Of a stretch of 64,000 nucleotides of DNA, positions 1 to 10,998 are shown one piece after another. Numbering within the stretch: position 1 is the stretch's first letter; the number at the start of each line of letters is the position of its first letter. The notes below the pieces were generated by a model, which was not told the origin of the DNA, did no database searches, and saw only the letters and a program-made list of their open reading frames with translations. Origin of the DNA: Oopsacas minuta (lineage: Eukaryota > Porifera > Hexactinellida > Lyssacinosida > Leucopsacidae); the NCBI GenBank assembly GCA_024704765.1, contig JAKMXF010000110.1:558001-622000 (forward strand). The letters run 5' to 3'. A program made the translations under genes and the position numbers.

Positions 1-424
1 ACAGCTAATTTGTAATTTGATATAAGGTGTTGTAACTATTATTTTCTACTAATTTATAGGAATAGATTAAGGTACAATTTGCACAGACATAATATGGTAT
101 AACTCACCAAGTTATTCGTGATTATTTTATTGATGTTTACTGATGTTTGTCTTTGTGTATCTTGTATTTTGTAACTGTAATTATGATCTATTTGTGAGAC
201 ACAGACGAAAGGGTTCACTAGATAATTGTTACTCGACAACAACATTAGTGTGATTAGTGCATGGTTCATATGTAACTGTACTCTACACTGTTAGCATACG
301 TCTGTAGCATATTGCATGCATCTTGAAGCAGTCACGATTTCGACCAGCATTCGCAGCAAAATTGTATTACGATACACACAAGATTAGAGATTAGTTTGTA
401 GATAAGAAACGTATATTCTGATAG
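1..424. other. AT-rich upstream flank of the TTC33-like gene
   Basis: No coding region, RNA gene or repeat could be supported here. It presumably holds the promoter and 5' leader of the following gene, but no clear TATA box or initiator was identified. Confidence 0.4.
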
Positions 425-988
425 ATGAAATTCTCGCTGAAAGTGAATACATATAATAAAGGAAACATCTCATCAATATTTCAGGAATCAAACCAGATTA
501 CAGAAGAAGTAATATCTCACAAACCGAAGAAACCGAAAAACAAGTCTGACAAGACTGCGCTCATTCAGAGACACAAAACGGAAGGAATTCAATTTGCAGA
601 AAAAGGAGATCTAGAACTTTCCGTAAAGAGCTTTGAAGAGGCAATTAAGCTCTCAACACATGATAGTACCATATTTGAAATGAAGTCTCAAGTTCATTTA
701 AGATTAAATCAAATATTTCCAGCTATTATAGACGCCCATAAGAGCATAGAACTTTCTCCTACTTGGGGGGCCGCCTACCAGACATTAGGCAGGGCACAAC
801 TGGGTCACGGTGACTTGGATCTAGCCCTCAAGAATTTTCAAAAGTGTCTCCATTCAGAGCCTGACAATACTGAAGCCAGAGACGAAGACATTCCTTGGTG
901 TATGGAGCTTGTTAAGCAGAAAAGAATTATGGAAAAGAGAATAAAGTTTCAGTCTGAAATGTCTTTAGAAATGGAAGTAGACTCATAA
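425..988 (+). CDS. TTC33: TTC33-like tetratricopeptide repeat protein
   Basis: Single-exon gene of 187 residues. A basic, low-complexity N-terminus (residues 1-45) is followed by three tetratricopeptide-like helical pairs at about residues 50-83, 84-117 and 118-151. The third carries AYQTLGRAQLG, a stretch very close to animal TTC33, and the polar C-terminal tail also resembles that family. TPR units form a superhelical protein-binding scaffold; the cellular role of TTC33 is poorly known, so no pathway is assigned. It is shorter than the vertebrate protein (roughly 260 residues), mainly at the N-terminus. The chosen ATG is the first in frame after an upstream stop. It lies divergently from the VPS10 receptor gene across a repeat-rich gap. 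Confidence 0.72.
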   Translation: MKFSLKVNTYNKGNISSIFQESNQITEEVISHKPKKPKNKSDKTALIQRHKTEGIQFAEKGDLELSVKSFEEAIKLSTHDSTIFEMKSQVHLRLNQIFPAIIDAHKSIELSPTWGAAYQTLGRAQLGHGDLDLALKNFQKCLHSEPDNTEARDEDIPWCMELVKQKRIMEKRIKFQSEMSLEMEVDS

Positions 989-1119
989 AACTGTAGTATT
1001 TTAAACTTAATAATCGTGTATTTGAATTTGATATTATTTCATAGATTTTAGTGTGAAGCTCCTTAGGGAGACGCCCCTTGGCTATTGCCTGTACCTCCGC
1101 GGTCCCTGAGAAATACTAC

Positions 1120-1925
1120 TCAAAGACAATTCTTATAGAACCATACTTTCAATAACATACTTATGATGAGTATAAATACTCTTTGAATTGTACAATAAGT
1201 TAGGAGGCGAAGTGTTACGTTACTTCGTAAAACAATTTATCAACAGAACATTTGAAGAATTTCTCAACCTAATGACGAAACACGCAACCCTCCTTTTTGG
1301 AAATATTTATACGTGAAGGTCGCCATTAATTAAACTATACAACAAAATTGCATTTGTAACGGGGTTCATTGGTGCAAAAATAAAGCATTTGCACTTGATT
1401 TTCTTGTATTTCCTGTTGTGACTTCACCTCAATAGTTGTGGCTATTCTTATAAACCCATACTTCTCAATAGCTATCTATACAGGAGTATAAATACTCTTT
1501 GAATTGTAAAATAAGTTAGGAGGCTAAGTGTTACGTTACTTCGTAAAAACAATTTATCACCCGGAAAATGCCTGAATTCTTATACAAAATTACGTATTAC
1601 GCAACCCTCCTTTTTGGAAATATTTATAAGTGAAGGCCGCCATTAATTAAGCCATACAACAAATTGTATTTGTAACAGGGATGCTTGGTTTGATTTCCTT
1701 GTATTTTTCTATTGAGAAAATCACCTCAATAGTTGTGGCTATTCTTATAAACCCATACTTCTCAATAGCTATCTATACAGGAGTATAAATAATATTTGAG
1801 AACATGAGTAAGTGGAGGCTAAGTTTTACGTTACTTCGTTACACAAAATTTTTATCAAATGGTTGGTCAAAACATACAAATAACGTAACACGCGACCCTC
1901 CTTATTGCAACAGAATTGAATTGAA
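1120..1925. repeat. three ~300-bp tandem units, each with an internal hairpin
   Basis: Three diverged copies recur with spacings of about 316 and 297 bp. Each contains a left arm starting GGAGGC(G/T)AAG and a right arm ending ACCCTCC. The arms lie at 1203-1293, 1519-1610 and 1814-1901, so each transcript could fold into a stem (GGAGG with CCTCC; GTGTT with AACAC). Copies two and three also share a leader reading TCTATACAGGAGTATAAAT. No ORF is present. This may be a decayed tandem mobile element or a small noncoding-RNA array; the sequence alone does not decide. Confidence 0.6.
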
Positions 1926-1931
1926 ACTATG

Positions 1932-1997
1932 GATTACAGTGTAACCTCCAGAAGCGGGAGGACTAATCTCCCCGCTTCGAGAGGTCTCACTGTAATC
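1932..1997. repeat. near-perfect 66-nt palindromic hairpin
   Basis: Arms GATTACAGTG and CACTGTAATC pair, then ACCTC with GAGGT and GAAGCGGG with CCCGCTTC, separated by 2-nt symmetric internal mismatches and closed by a 12-nt loop. The outer CAGTG-AACCTC ends resemble the terminal repeats of the CAGTG-type miniature transposons elsewhere in this window. The simplest reading is a very short foldback MITE, although the shape would also suit a small-RNA precursor. Confidence 0.65.
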
Positions 1998-2330
1998 AGG
2001 CCAGGGTAGCTTGAAATCGAGACTGGGGCAAGTCCCAGGAACTAGAGAACTGTTTTAGTATCAAGGCTAAGTATTGAAATAACTGTCAGTGAATTTTTCG
2101 TGTCTCTACGGTGCAAACTATAAACCTAGGAATTTGAACTTTTTCAAATTGGTGCAAATAACTGTCTTACTCAATACCGCAAATTGGAACAATCATAGTT
2201 CCATTTTATAACACATATACACATTTATCCTATTATATCACTAATAGAATACACACTACATACTATATAGAAGCAATAAACCAATCAAATCAAAGGGGGG
2301 GAACATTAATTAATAAAAAGATACATCAAG
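1998..2330. other. intergenic, 3' flank of the VPS10 gene
   Basis: AT-rich sequence carrying the expected 3' UTR side of the minus-strand receptor gene. No repeat or RNA gene was recognised. Confidence 0.35.
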
Positions 2331-5300
2331 TTAGATATCAGGACTATCCGTCTTGGTCCTTGTTTCAGGCTGAGCTGCCTCCAAAGGGAGCAAATGCTCA
2401 TCATCAGACGAATCCGCATTCAGAGGATCCATGTCATCAGATTGCATATTTATACCCGTATACAAATTCCTATTAACCCCACGCGTTGTGCGGTTGGTGA
2501 AGCTATTCGACTTCCTGGTTAGGCGGATCATTAGGATTATTACGACAGCAGATACAACAAGAAGGAATCCTAACGTGAGTACTATTAGGACTAGGAACAC
2601 AATACCACCCGCATAAGCCTGATAATCCCCCGCATCGACCTGGATAAGATCAGTGACGTCACGAACCGATATTGCACTACCATGATAAGAATCAATGCTT
2701 ATACCAAATCCCCCGTTATTCACTGACGTCACTAATTTACTCTGTAACGTCGTGAAAGCAACATTAGCACCTTCCACGTTAAATGCAAGATACAAGATGT
2801 AAGAGTTCGGCTGTATGTTTACCTCTAGCTCGGTTTGAGGGGTAATGATATCTAAATCGGCCAGTTTAGTCATTATTGCTGTATTGACTTGATTGAGCCA
2901 TTGATGAGGGGATGCAGCTTGAGAAATGTTAAATATTTGATTGAATTTTAATTCAATTACGAATAGTTTTGGGTACACTTGGACAGGGAATTCTAGGGTA
3001 AAAGTGTTGACGGGACCTGTAGAGAAGGGATGTGATTAATTTTCACACATTTAATATATAAACATAAGGCCCCTGTTAATAATAAACCTGTTTCAGCTTC
3101 ACATGATCTCCCATCTAAGCATGAGGGCAGGCGGAATTTCATATCACGTCAGTTTATGACGTTATCATAACACAAAGTAGACAATTCAGGAAAATTCAAT
3201 GATTCAACTTGTAAATATGTGTAATTAAGCGTGTTAGAGGAGGTCTGTGAGGATAAAATCACTACTATTCACCCGTTAGCTAGTAAATATATTGTGTAGT
3301 TGAATTTCACTGATAAAATGGTGAAATAATAACAATACTCATGTGACAGGTAAACTTAATGCGAACAGTGGAGCTGAAACAATTTTAACTAACAGTGGCC
3401 TTACAGTATTTAATACTTACTTGCGACGGATACTTTAAGAATGTAAGTCCCTGGAGAATAGAAAACATGCTCGAATGAGTAATCTTGAGTCAGATAATCG
3501 CTATTCCCGATCTTTCCTCCACTGATATTAAACCAAACTGAAAAATGTGTGTAACCGAATATTGATTGTGAGATGTTAGAATTATTAGCTACAGAGTTTC
3601 CAGAAGTTAGATAGGAATTGAATACAGTTTGTGCTCCTACCTAGATTGATAGGAATGTTAATATTAGTTAATGCGTACAATAAGAGACTGTGATATTCGT
3701 ACACCAGGAATACTTGCTTTATTTAGGATATTTGTAACTGAGGTTAATGTCTATCTAATTGATTAATTACACAGACAGTAGATCGCTTAAAATAGTTACC
3801 AGAGCGATCTATAGTATTTGCTAGTTTGGTTCTGGCTAAAGTGACCTAATGGCTCTTACATCAGAGCATATGTAAACACAGTGGAGTCTCCCAAAGCAGA
3901 CAACACCTCTACAACGAACAAAAGGCAAACCTCCAGTCAAATCGAAGAAATTATGGCGGTCCCTTAAGCTTCGATATAACTGGAGTTAATTATATTCGTG
4001 TATGCTTACCTGGGCCCCATAGAGATGAGAGTATACACCTCCATGTATTTGATTAGCTACAAAAATAGCCTCCGAATATGTGTACTGATAATCTGATGTG
4101 AATACTTGTACTTTGAATGTTCCTGTTTTCATAAAAGTGTGATGTATAATTTTACCCAAAACGGTTTCTCTATCTGATCCATCTCCAAAGTCCCAGATGA
4201 AATGGTCATACTCTTTAGCTGTCGTTTCTGTTACCTATCACAAATACAAATGAAATATTGAGGTGTGGAAATATGATTAATCAGGTAATAAATAATTATA
4301 TCAACATTTCATACACTACAACAATCAATAGAATAGAAGTGTTTTGATAAATTGTGAAAAGCTTCCAGACTGATTTGTATAACTTTATCCACCAAAAAGG
4401 TGTCAAAATATCACTTTACAAATATCTACAACACAAAATGTCCCATGCAACATCTCCCTACATGACCTGTACTAAAAACAACAATCAAATAACTCACAAG
4501 GAACTCAATTGACTTTCCAAGAGTTGCCCAATGATCCTTCAAGTCTGTAGAACCAAACATAATATCACCAGTACCATTACACGACACAACAGTAGGTTCA
4601 TATAAGAACGTATCTCCTCCCATACAAACGTCTCCAGCAATCTTTCTAAATCCTTTAGTAATAGAATAGCTTGATACACCGACAGTACATGATTGAGTGT
4701 AAGGGTTCGGAGGTTGTGTAATATCCACGATACATTCCTCACTGGTAGGATTAGTGTGTTTATAACCCCAATCACATTCATAGTCTACGATAGTACAAGT
4801 ACATATTGTTATGTTAGTCTCTCTTTCATACTCCAATCCATTGTAGCAGATGGATGTGGGCTTCTTCCGCTCCCAGCTTATTGAAGATCCTAATTAAGGA
4901 TAAGGGACTGTTAATGGTAGACTTGTTTCAGTTCCACATGATCTCCCATCTAAGCATGAGGGCAGGCGGCATTTCATTATCATTATCTCATTAGTTTATG
5001 ACGTTATGATATTACAAAGTGGACAATTCATGGACAATCGTCTGTTGTTATAAACAATTAAGAATTACCTAACAAACAATCTCTTCCAATTCTTGTATTG
5101 TAAGGCGACCAGGAGAAATAATCATTATCTTGACAAGGAGTAGACAATATTCCAGAATAATCAACTGTTACAATTTCCCAGTCCGGATTGGTTGCTGTAT
5201 TGTCATAAGCAAATAGTACATCAACTAGCGTAGCTTCTCCTGGCTCTGTCACTAGTCCACCGATAGTTACCTACAGGAAATCTTTAGGATAATACAGTAG

Positions 5301-8300
5301 ATGCTGATTATAAGAACACCCTTGGGAGTAATAATACATGTTCTTATAACAGGAATATATGTTAATTGATTCAGTGTATAAATGCTAACATTATATTATT
5401 CGAGATATCCTTTTGTTATATTCTAGAATGGCAGAAGCAAAGGGAGCAACAGAATATCTACATTCATCAGGAGTTTGTGACGTCGTTGAAGATGCACTTA
5501 ATGAAATGTTAATAGCTGCGATCAACAAGCCTTATCAGGAGAAATTCAATCCTCTAGATTTTATAGTAGTGTATCTGTACAAGCATAATCCTAAACATAT
5601 ACTGAAGAGAGCTTATATTGATAAACTATGTGAGATACCATTTGTACAGGAGAAGTGGATGGAAACACCGAGGAAGGAATTACCTTTATCTGCTAGGTTA
5701 GTTAGAAGTCGCTACAATTATTTGTCCACCATTTCGAAGCTCAAGGGACTGCGATAATTACTTAGATATAAGCGGGTAGTTCGATATAACGTGAGTGAAC
5801 TGTAGTATGTCTTATCCGGGTTCTCTTGTATATCTAGACTAACAAAGCATGAAGCAGCTACTATCATACAATCAGGCTGGAGAGGCTATATAACAAGGAA
5901 AGATGAAACAGTTCAAGACTTCAGAGTATGGCAGAGAGAGGTTAAGGAAGAAAAGCGAGCTGCTAATGTACTGATTACATGTCTCAAAGGATGGGTAGAA
6001 AGGAAAAGGAATTATGAAACTACTCAAGATGTTACGAATACATAACTCATAGCACATATTCTACTATCCTCTCTTATCTACGTATACATGCTAATTATAT
6101 CACTTATTATATGTATTGAGTGCTATAAGATTATTAATAATATGTATGAGATATAGAGATTATCGAGATAAAAGCACAACATTCTTTTGGTTGCTAGGAT
6201 AATATTAGAAATATTCTGAGAGACCAATAACCACTGTATCCCAATAAATAACACAAATAACAACTAACGTTATACTCAGAGAATGAGTACTGATACCAAC
6301 TCTGTCCCTCATCCAGTGAATACTCCAGCAAATGAGCCTGTTCTGATAGGTAATCTTTAACAGCTGTTATAACACCTGCATGATCTGCAAACGTTACTAA
6401 CCAGCTACCTGTGTGTGTACGTGACCACGATACACCCCCATCAGTGCTAACGAATAGACTTATCTCTGCAGGTGATATAGCCTCACCGATAGGAATAGAA
6501 GCACTCTCTCTACCGATAGCTAGTAGTACTCCTACTGATGACGACCTGAATAGTGATTTATTAATTCAAAGTAGCATTTGATGATAGTGTCAATGATGTA
6601 CAGTAATTCCCGTTATAACTAACCTTGAGAATAAAGTAGTCTGTATATTATGAGCTAGTGCAGTTAATGACAACAAAAAGTTAAGAGAGCAATAAGGTAG
6701 ATAACAGAAATCATTAGAAGCAGCAGGGACTAGTGACCATTCTGCTCCACTATCAAACGTTATCATAGTCATAGCCTGGTTTGTAGGCACATATACGTTA
6801 GCCAGTATAGTCCCATTCATACCGTTAACAACGTGTACATCTGCTTGTGTGAAATCACCATATACGAGGGTGAGTACATTTTCGAGAGATAGTGTGTAGA
6901 ATGTTCCTGTCTCGTCTGAGAGGAATAAGTCACCAACCAGACCAGTTGATTGTGCTAAACGAGTACAATAGAGTGTTAATTAAGTATATGACATATTACA
7001 ATAAAATTACAGATTAATAATCTACTTACAGCTAGTAAGCAGGACAAGCAGCTGTTTGTTATGCACTGACACTATATGGTAGACCTGATTAGCTATGTAT
7101 GTTGCTGTAGGGAATAGAGCTTTCCTGAACGATCCTCCTAGATGAGAGACCCACAAGGCAAGGACATTATTCGCCTCCTCCTTCTGCACGAACATGTAGT
7201 CTCCTACCCTATTCAAATACGTCACTACAACAGCTCCAAGATTAGTGTCTACCAGAGCCTTGGTTATTGAAGTTTGTATGTGTACTTTGTATAGTAATTG
7301 ATCTTGTAATATGACGTACATATATTGAGAAGAACCTGTATAATAAATCTATTAGGTTAGAGTAGTAATAGGATACAGTCAACTCCGGTTATATCAAACA
7401 TGCATATACTGAAGTACCCGCTTATATGAAAGTTTGAAATTGTACAAATACGGTCAAACTAACATATCTTCCATCGCTTATACCGAAGTAATTATCACGG
7501 TCCCTTGAGCTTCGATATAACTGGATTTGACTGTATTATACATTATCTAGTATAAATAATCTACATTCCAATGAACTACCTGGATCTCCAAGCTTATAAC
7601 TATCAACATCTTCCACCATTGTGAACCAGCTCAGCCCTCCCGTAACAGACCCCAAAACTTTTCTATCAATTTTATTGTATGCAGCCATAACCTGATCATT
7701 CCCAGGGTAGAAATCGAACCAATCAAAAGGATCCCCGGTAGACACCTTGGTGTAAGTAGCACCTTCATCACTAGTTACATACACAACTCCGTTTGAGGAA
7801 TCTGCGATTGCTATCTTTGTGTGATCTGTCTCCGAAATTGCGAATGCATCTAGTATAACGTCTGAGTCAAATTTAGAAGTTTGTTCTGTAAATGTAGCTC
7901 CGTAGTCATCACTACGCCATAAAGTGCTATCAGTAATAACAGTCTAGAAGTATAATGTGTGATAATTAAATTAGCAAATAATCTGTGATAAAGCACATGA
8001 ATGAGTATTCTGATAAATAACAAAATCCACCGGATGACCCATATGGATGCTTGGTATTCTTTTTATTTAATTGGACCCTATAAGTATATGATTATTCGTC
8101 ATTTGACCATGGATGGTGGGTTTAGCTTATATTATATTATACACAAACTCCTCCCCCTCCAAACAAGCGAGGAATGCCTCGAACTGCCCTGAGACAACAT
8201 TCATCCAAGCAGATAAAGTAATCCACCATCCATGGTTAATTTCATGCTCCAGACCTGATATCCTAGAACTTACATTATCATTATTGAGGTCATATGTTAT

Positions 8301-8648
8301 AATGAATACCACACTACTCTTCTTCAGTCCTGACCAATGGATAGCCGCGTAGTTATGTAAATCACCTTCTAGCGTAGTGTGAGTATGTATGAGTTCTGAT
8401 GGAATTGTGTCTCTCCTAATACGATCTCTTTCTTCCTAAAGAATAGAAATCAAATCATAGTTAGTTTCAAGTTGCGGATCCTTTTTTGAGTTTTTATATA
8501 AACTTACATAATTCGCCCGATTTTCTGAACCTTTAGGCTTTCGCTGTATTACATGTGATTGACCAGGCTCGAGACTCAAAAGGCGTGCATCATATTGTGA
8601 CGTAAACAAGACAACAAACAGAATAGTAAACAACAAATTATAATGCAT
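2331..8648 (-). CDS. VPS10-domain sorting receptor, SorCS-like
   Basis: Eleven exons on the minus strand (8648-8508, 8435-8274, 7943-7580, 7335-7030, 6954-6624, 6545-6269, 5270-5069, 4889-4498, 4234-4010, 3640-3421, 3016-2331) join in phase to 1101 codons. Signal peptide at residues 1-21, then a furin-type RIRR at 52-55 marking propeptide removal. The Vps10 beta-propeller spans about 56-530, with repeats such as LWRSDDYGATF. The 10CC module follows (about 530-725, Cys-rich, including ICTCTIVDYECDWGY). Two PKD folds (about 726-874, WDFGDGS), a membrane-proximal domain, a membrane segment at about 1010-1036 and a 65-residue tail complete the protein. The tail has YTGI (YxxPhi) and DEHLL at 1079-1083, matching the DxxLL motif bound by GGA adaptors. 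The VPS10-10CC-PKD order is that of SorCS receptors, which sort cargo between Golgi, endosome and surface. Introns carry several MITEs. Confidence 0.9.
3089..3381. repeat. MITE family B (GTTTCAGCTCCACATG ends)
   Basis: Inserted in the last VPS10 intron. The left end reads TGTTTCAGCTTCACATG and the right end GTGGAGCTGAAACA, giving short terminal inverted repeats. A long related copy lies at about 48061-48330 in an anoctamin intron, with shorter ones at about 4922-5035 and 21630-21720. Confidence 0.7.
5428..6045 (+). CDS. IQ-motif protein with a dimerisation/docking-like N-terminus, IQCK-like, nested antisense
   Basis: Two exons (5428-5696 and 5838-6045, joined in phase 2 by a GTTAGT donor and a TATCTAG acceptor) give 158 residues. 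Residues 1-55 resemble the short helical RIIa/DPY30-type docking fold seen in ciliary proteins (ATEYLHSSGVCDVVEDAL then FNPLDFIVVYLYKHNP). Residues about 95-115 carry an IQ motif, ATIIQSGWRGYITRK, the usual calmodulin-binding pattern. The combination resembles IQCK, an axonemal protein family, but the assignment is from memory. The gene sits entirely inside intron 6 of the VPS10 receptor on the opposite strand. Its own intron contains a fragment of the family-A transposon repeat. The ATG directly follows a TTCTAG, so an upstream noncoding exon is possible. Confidence 0.62.
7376..7533. repeat. MITE family A, Tigger/pogo-like, full-length copy
   Basis: A 158-bp element with inverted ends CAGTCAACTCCGGTTATATC and its complement, flanked on both sides by TA. 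Ends of the form CAGT...ACCTCG/ACTCC...TATA..GAA plus a TA target are typical of Tc1/mariner Tigger/pogo elements. It lies in VPS10 intron 3. It has no coding capacity. Confidence 0.75.
8104..8238. repeat. short inverted-repeat element in VPS10 intron 2
   Basis: Arms ACCATGGATGGTGG (8106-8119) and CCACCATCCATGGT (8223-8236) are perfect complements about 100 bp apart. This looks like a miniature inverted-repeat insertion next to the second coding exon. Confidence 0.55.
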
Positions 8649-9867
8649 GCTAGAATAATAGAAAACACGATTACATAATTATATATTTTGTAGGCAGAAA
8701 ACTCACGGAATAAAACCAAAGGCTTCCATCATCAAAGAAATTGTATAAGTCAATTTTAATTATACAAAAGAGTCATTCCAGATTGATAATATAATCTAAG
8801 ATTTACATGTAACTTGGAAAACAGGGTATAATGGTATTTCGAATCCATAGAAGCACGTAGGGAGTTTGTAAACGGTTGAATTATCAATAATTACACGCAC
8901 ACACCGAATTATCTCGCTCCATGACGTGAGGATATGTAATGTAAATATACAAATACTTCCGAGTTGATGCGTTACGTATATTCCCCATACTTGTCAACCC
9001 CTCAGGGAAATATCTGCAAATTCTGTAGAAATTACCCCAAACATACAAGTAAATTCGTCTGCCTACATATGCAATAAACCTATTCAGACTATTGTAAAGT
9101 TTATAAACTAACATTTGAGTAAAACATATATTTATTTATCCGCTATGAATATTTAGTTATGACTCGATATAGCCTCGTGACAGCATACGGTCCTTTCAAA
9201 CAGAGCTACATTTGTGTAATTCAATATTCTATAATACAAAATTCTCAGAAAGACACAAATATGATTGCAATCGCTCTACGCAATCTAGTTAGAGACTAAA
9301 CGATAGTTCAGTTCCGTAATCCGTGAACTACGTAATATACTGACGTGCCTAATGTACGGGAATCTTGTTACGTATAGCGGTATAGGGTATAAATTTTGAA
9401 ATTCCAAATACAATGTAACTTGAGATTTGATAATACAGGTCCCGAATGGACTGGCCAATGGCCTATATGTGCAGGTGGCTGACTGGCTGCTATATAGATT
9501 GGCCAAATTCGCAGCTTATACTATATTTAGAATTCAGAGCTATTTCACTGATTGTTTATTTCGAAAAACTGTTATCACTTATCAGTCAACTCCCCGTTAT
9601 ATGTATCACGGATATATCAAAATACCCGCTTATATCAAAGTTTGAAATTGTACAAATATTGTCCCAAACCGTCAAAGTAATACATTTATCATCGGTTATA
9701 TCAGTCGTGCAGCGAGCCGGCAATTTCATGGATCGGACCGAACCGTCACGTATTTCTCTGGGCGGTCCAGACCGCTGCATCTCTGGGCTATATCGAAGTA
9801 ATTATCGCGGTCTCTTGAGCTCCAATATGTCTGGGAATTTACTGTAGTTTGTATTAAAATTAGCCAT
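8649..9867. other. intergenic region between VPS10 and selenoprotein S
   Basis: Divergent upstream regions of two genes. The only recognisable content is the interrupted family-A repeat described separately; the rest is AT-rich with no supportable coding potential. Confidence 0.4.
9583..9844. repeat. MITE family A copy interrupted by a ~75-bp insert
   Basis: The outer parts match the 158-bp element in the VPS10 intron, from CAGTCAACTCCCCGTTATAT to a TTTACTG end. The right half is split at about 9711-9782 by a GC-richer block with GCAGCG and CGCTGC near its edges. It ends only about 25 bp before the selenoprotein S start codon. Confidence 0.6.
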
Positions 9868-10305
9868 ATGGATACCCATGATGCCTCAGATAAGCCTGAC
9901 CTTCTAACCAGACTAGTAGCCCTCTTACAATCTAACGCTGTTCTAATAATAATACTCTGTATCCTGTACTTCTTATGGACACGGAGACCTAAGAACCGCG
10001 GTGCTTCTCCTAACGACCAGGGTCTATACGAGAATAACAATACTAAACTAACTACTGTACACGAAGCTATGCTAGCTCAGAGAGAGAGACTGCAGGATGG
10101 ATATCAACAAATAGCTACAGATTTCGCTGCCAAACAGAATACTGTTGAGAAGGAAATTGAAGAGAAACGGAAAGAAAATAAAATAAAAACTAAGTCCCAA
10201 CGAAACGACTATAATGTCCCGGACAGATACTACCCGTTAACAGGGGCTGGTGGGGGGTCTTATCGTCCCGCTAGGAAGGGGAGAGGGGGTGGAGGTTGAG
10301 GGTAG
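9868..10305 (+). CDS. SELENOS: selenoprotein S (VIMP) with in-frame Sec UGA
   Basis: Single-exon gene of 145 residues if the UGA at 10297-10299 is read as selenocysteine; GGG (Gly) and TAG follow. The protein has a short luminal N-terminus, one membrane helix at about residues 23-41 (NAVLIIILCILYFLW), a positively charged stop-transfer (TRRPK), a cytosolic alpha-helical/coiled region rich in Glu, Lys and Gln (about 58-110), and a disordered Gly/Arg tail. The end Gly-Gly-Sec-Gly is the arrangement found in selenoprotein S of other animals. SELENOS is an ER-membrane factor that recruits p97/VCP and Derlins for ER-associated degradation; the terminal Sec forms a redox bond with a nearby Cys in known homologues. 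That partner Cys is not evident here: the tail reads GGSYRPARK, with Tyr where other animals often have Cys-Ser. It is shorter than the human protein (189 residues). Confidence 0.93.
10297..10299 (+). other. SELENOS: UGA read as selenocysteine
   Basis: The UGA is followed by GGG and TAG, so recoding adds exactly Sec-Gly. It is supported by the downstream SECIS and by the conserved Gly-Gly-Sec-Gly terminus of the family. Confidence 0.92.
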
Positions 10306-10334
10306 TGAAATTCTGGTCCCCCCTCTGTGTTTAA

Positions 10335-10400
10335 TATGCGTATTCATGACGTGTTTGTTCTAATCCTTACAGGAGGACAATCACTGATATCATATGCATA
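10335..10400 (+). promoter_or_regulatory. SECIS element in the selenoprotein S 3' UTR
   Basis: All parts of a eukaryotic SECIS are present. The lower helix pairs TATGCGTAT (10335-10343) with ATATGCATA (10392-10400). The quartet core is ATGA (10346-10349) opposite TGAT (10385-10388). The upper helix pairs GTGTTTGTTCT (10351-10361) with AGGACAATCAC (10374-10384), with one U-U mismatch and one G-U. The apical loop starts with the conserved AA (10362-10363). CCT and AGG inside the loop could form the extra mini-stem of a type II SECIS. In the mRNA it would recruit SBP2 and eEFSec to decode the UGA about 35 nt upstream of its base. Confidence 0.93.
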
Positions 10401-10998
10401 CAGCTCAATTGTTATAGAATTATTATCCAATCAATTGCTATCTTTCTATCTGTTATTCTTTCAATTTAATTATGGGTACTGTTTGTGTACAACTAAAAAG
10501 GCCGTCTGTAATATACTATTTCTGCCACTGACTAAAACTCCTGATTTAATAAAGGGTTAGGCTGCCTGACTGTCCGTATCTGTTAGTGGCCTCTCAACTC
10601 TAACGTGATTATTCCAACCAGTCATACTTGTCAACTCCTATAAACTGTAAATGCTTCTCCCTATACCAAATTAATGAGTTGACACATTCTACTACCTCTC
10701 ATAGACTGCAATGCAAATATTGAGATCCCCTGCTCTGCTGTCATCAGTGAACCACCAATGGGTCCATGAGCCCCAGATTGGGAATCGCTAGTTAAACTTT
10801 TGGTATACTCTGAGCCCCTGACTTATAGGACAATAAAACTTCTCGCTATTTCGCATATTGATATTAACTTGCATGATTTCAAAGTAGTTCGCTAAGTCAT
10901 TATATAAGATTATTATCACTTAGAATCTGTATTAACAATTATTCTATTTACAGATTATATTAGGTTTATTATACTAACATTAGTCAGCTCAGATATTC
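10401..10998. other. intergenic between SELENOS and USP47
   Basis: About 600 bp with no gene. The stretch near 10730-10795 (GTGAACCACCAATGGGTCC, then CCAGATTGGGAATCGC) resembles the hAT-like GGTTCCCAA...GGACC repeat fragments seen elsewhere in the window. Confidence 0.35.

Noticed and set aside
2431-2616. Plus-strand ORF opposite the VPS10 last exon
   Set aside because: It is the antisense shadow of a well-supported coding exon encoding the membrane segment and tail.
5697-5757. Read-through end of the first IQ-gene exon
   Set aside because: The extra codons come from a family-A MITE fragment; the GTTAGT donor at 5697 restores an IQ motif in phase with the next exon.
8127-8267. Extension of VPS10 exon 2 (GLEHEINHGWW...)
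   Set aside because: It lies beyond a perfect GTAAGT donor and includes an inverted-repeat insertion; joining at the donor gives the expected propeller repeat.
10327-10560. 78-codon ORF after selenoprotein S
   Set aside because: It starts inside the SECIS region and has no domain; the SECIS explains the conserved-looking structure.
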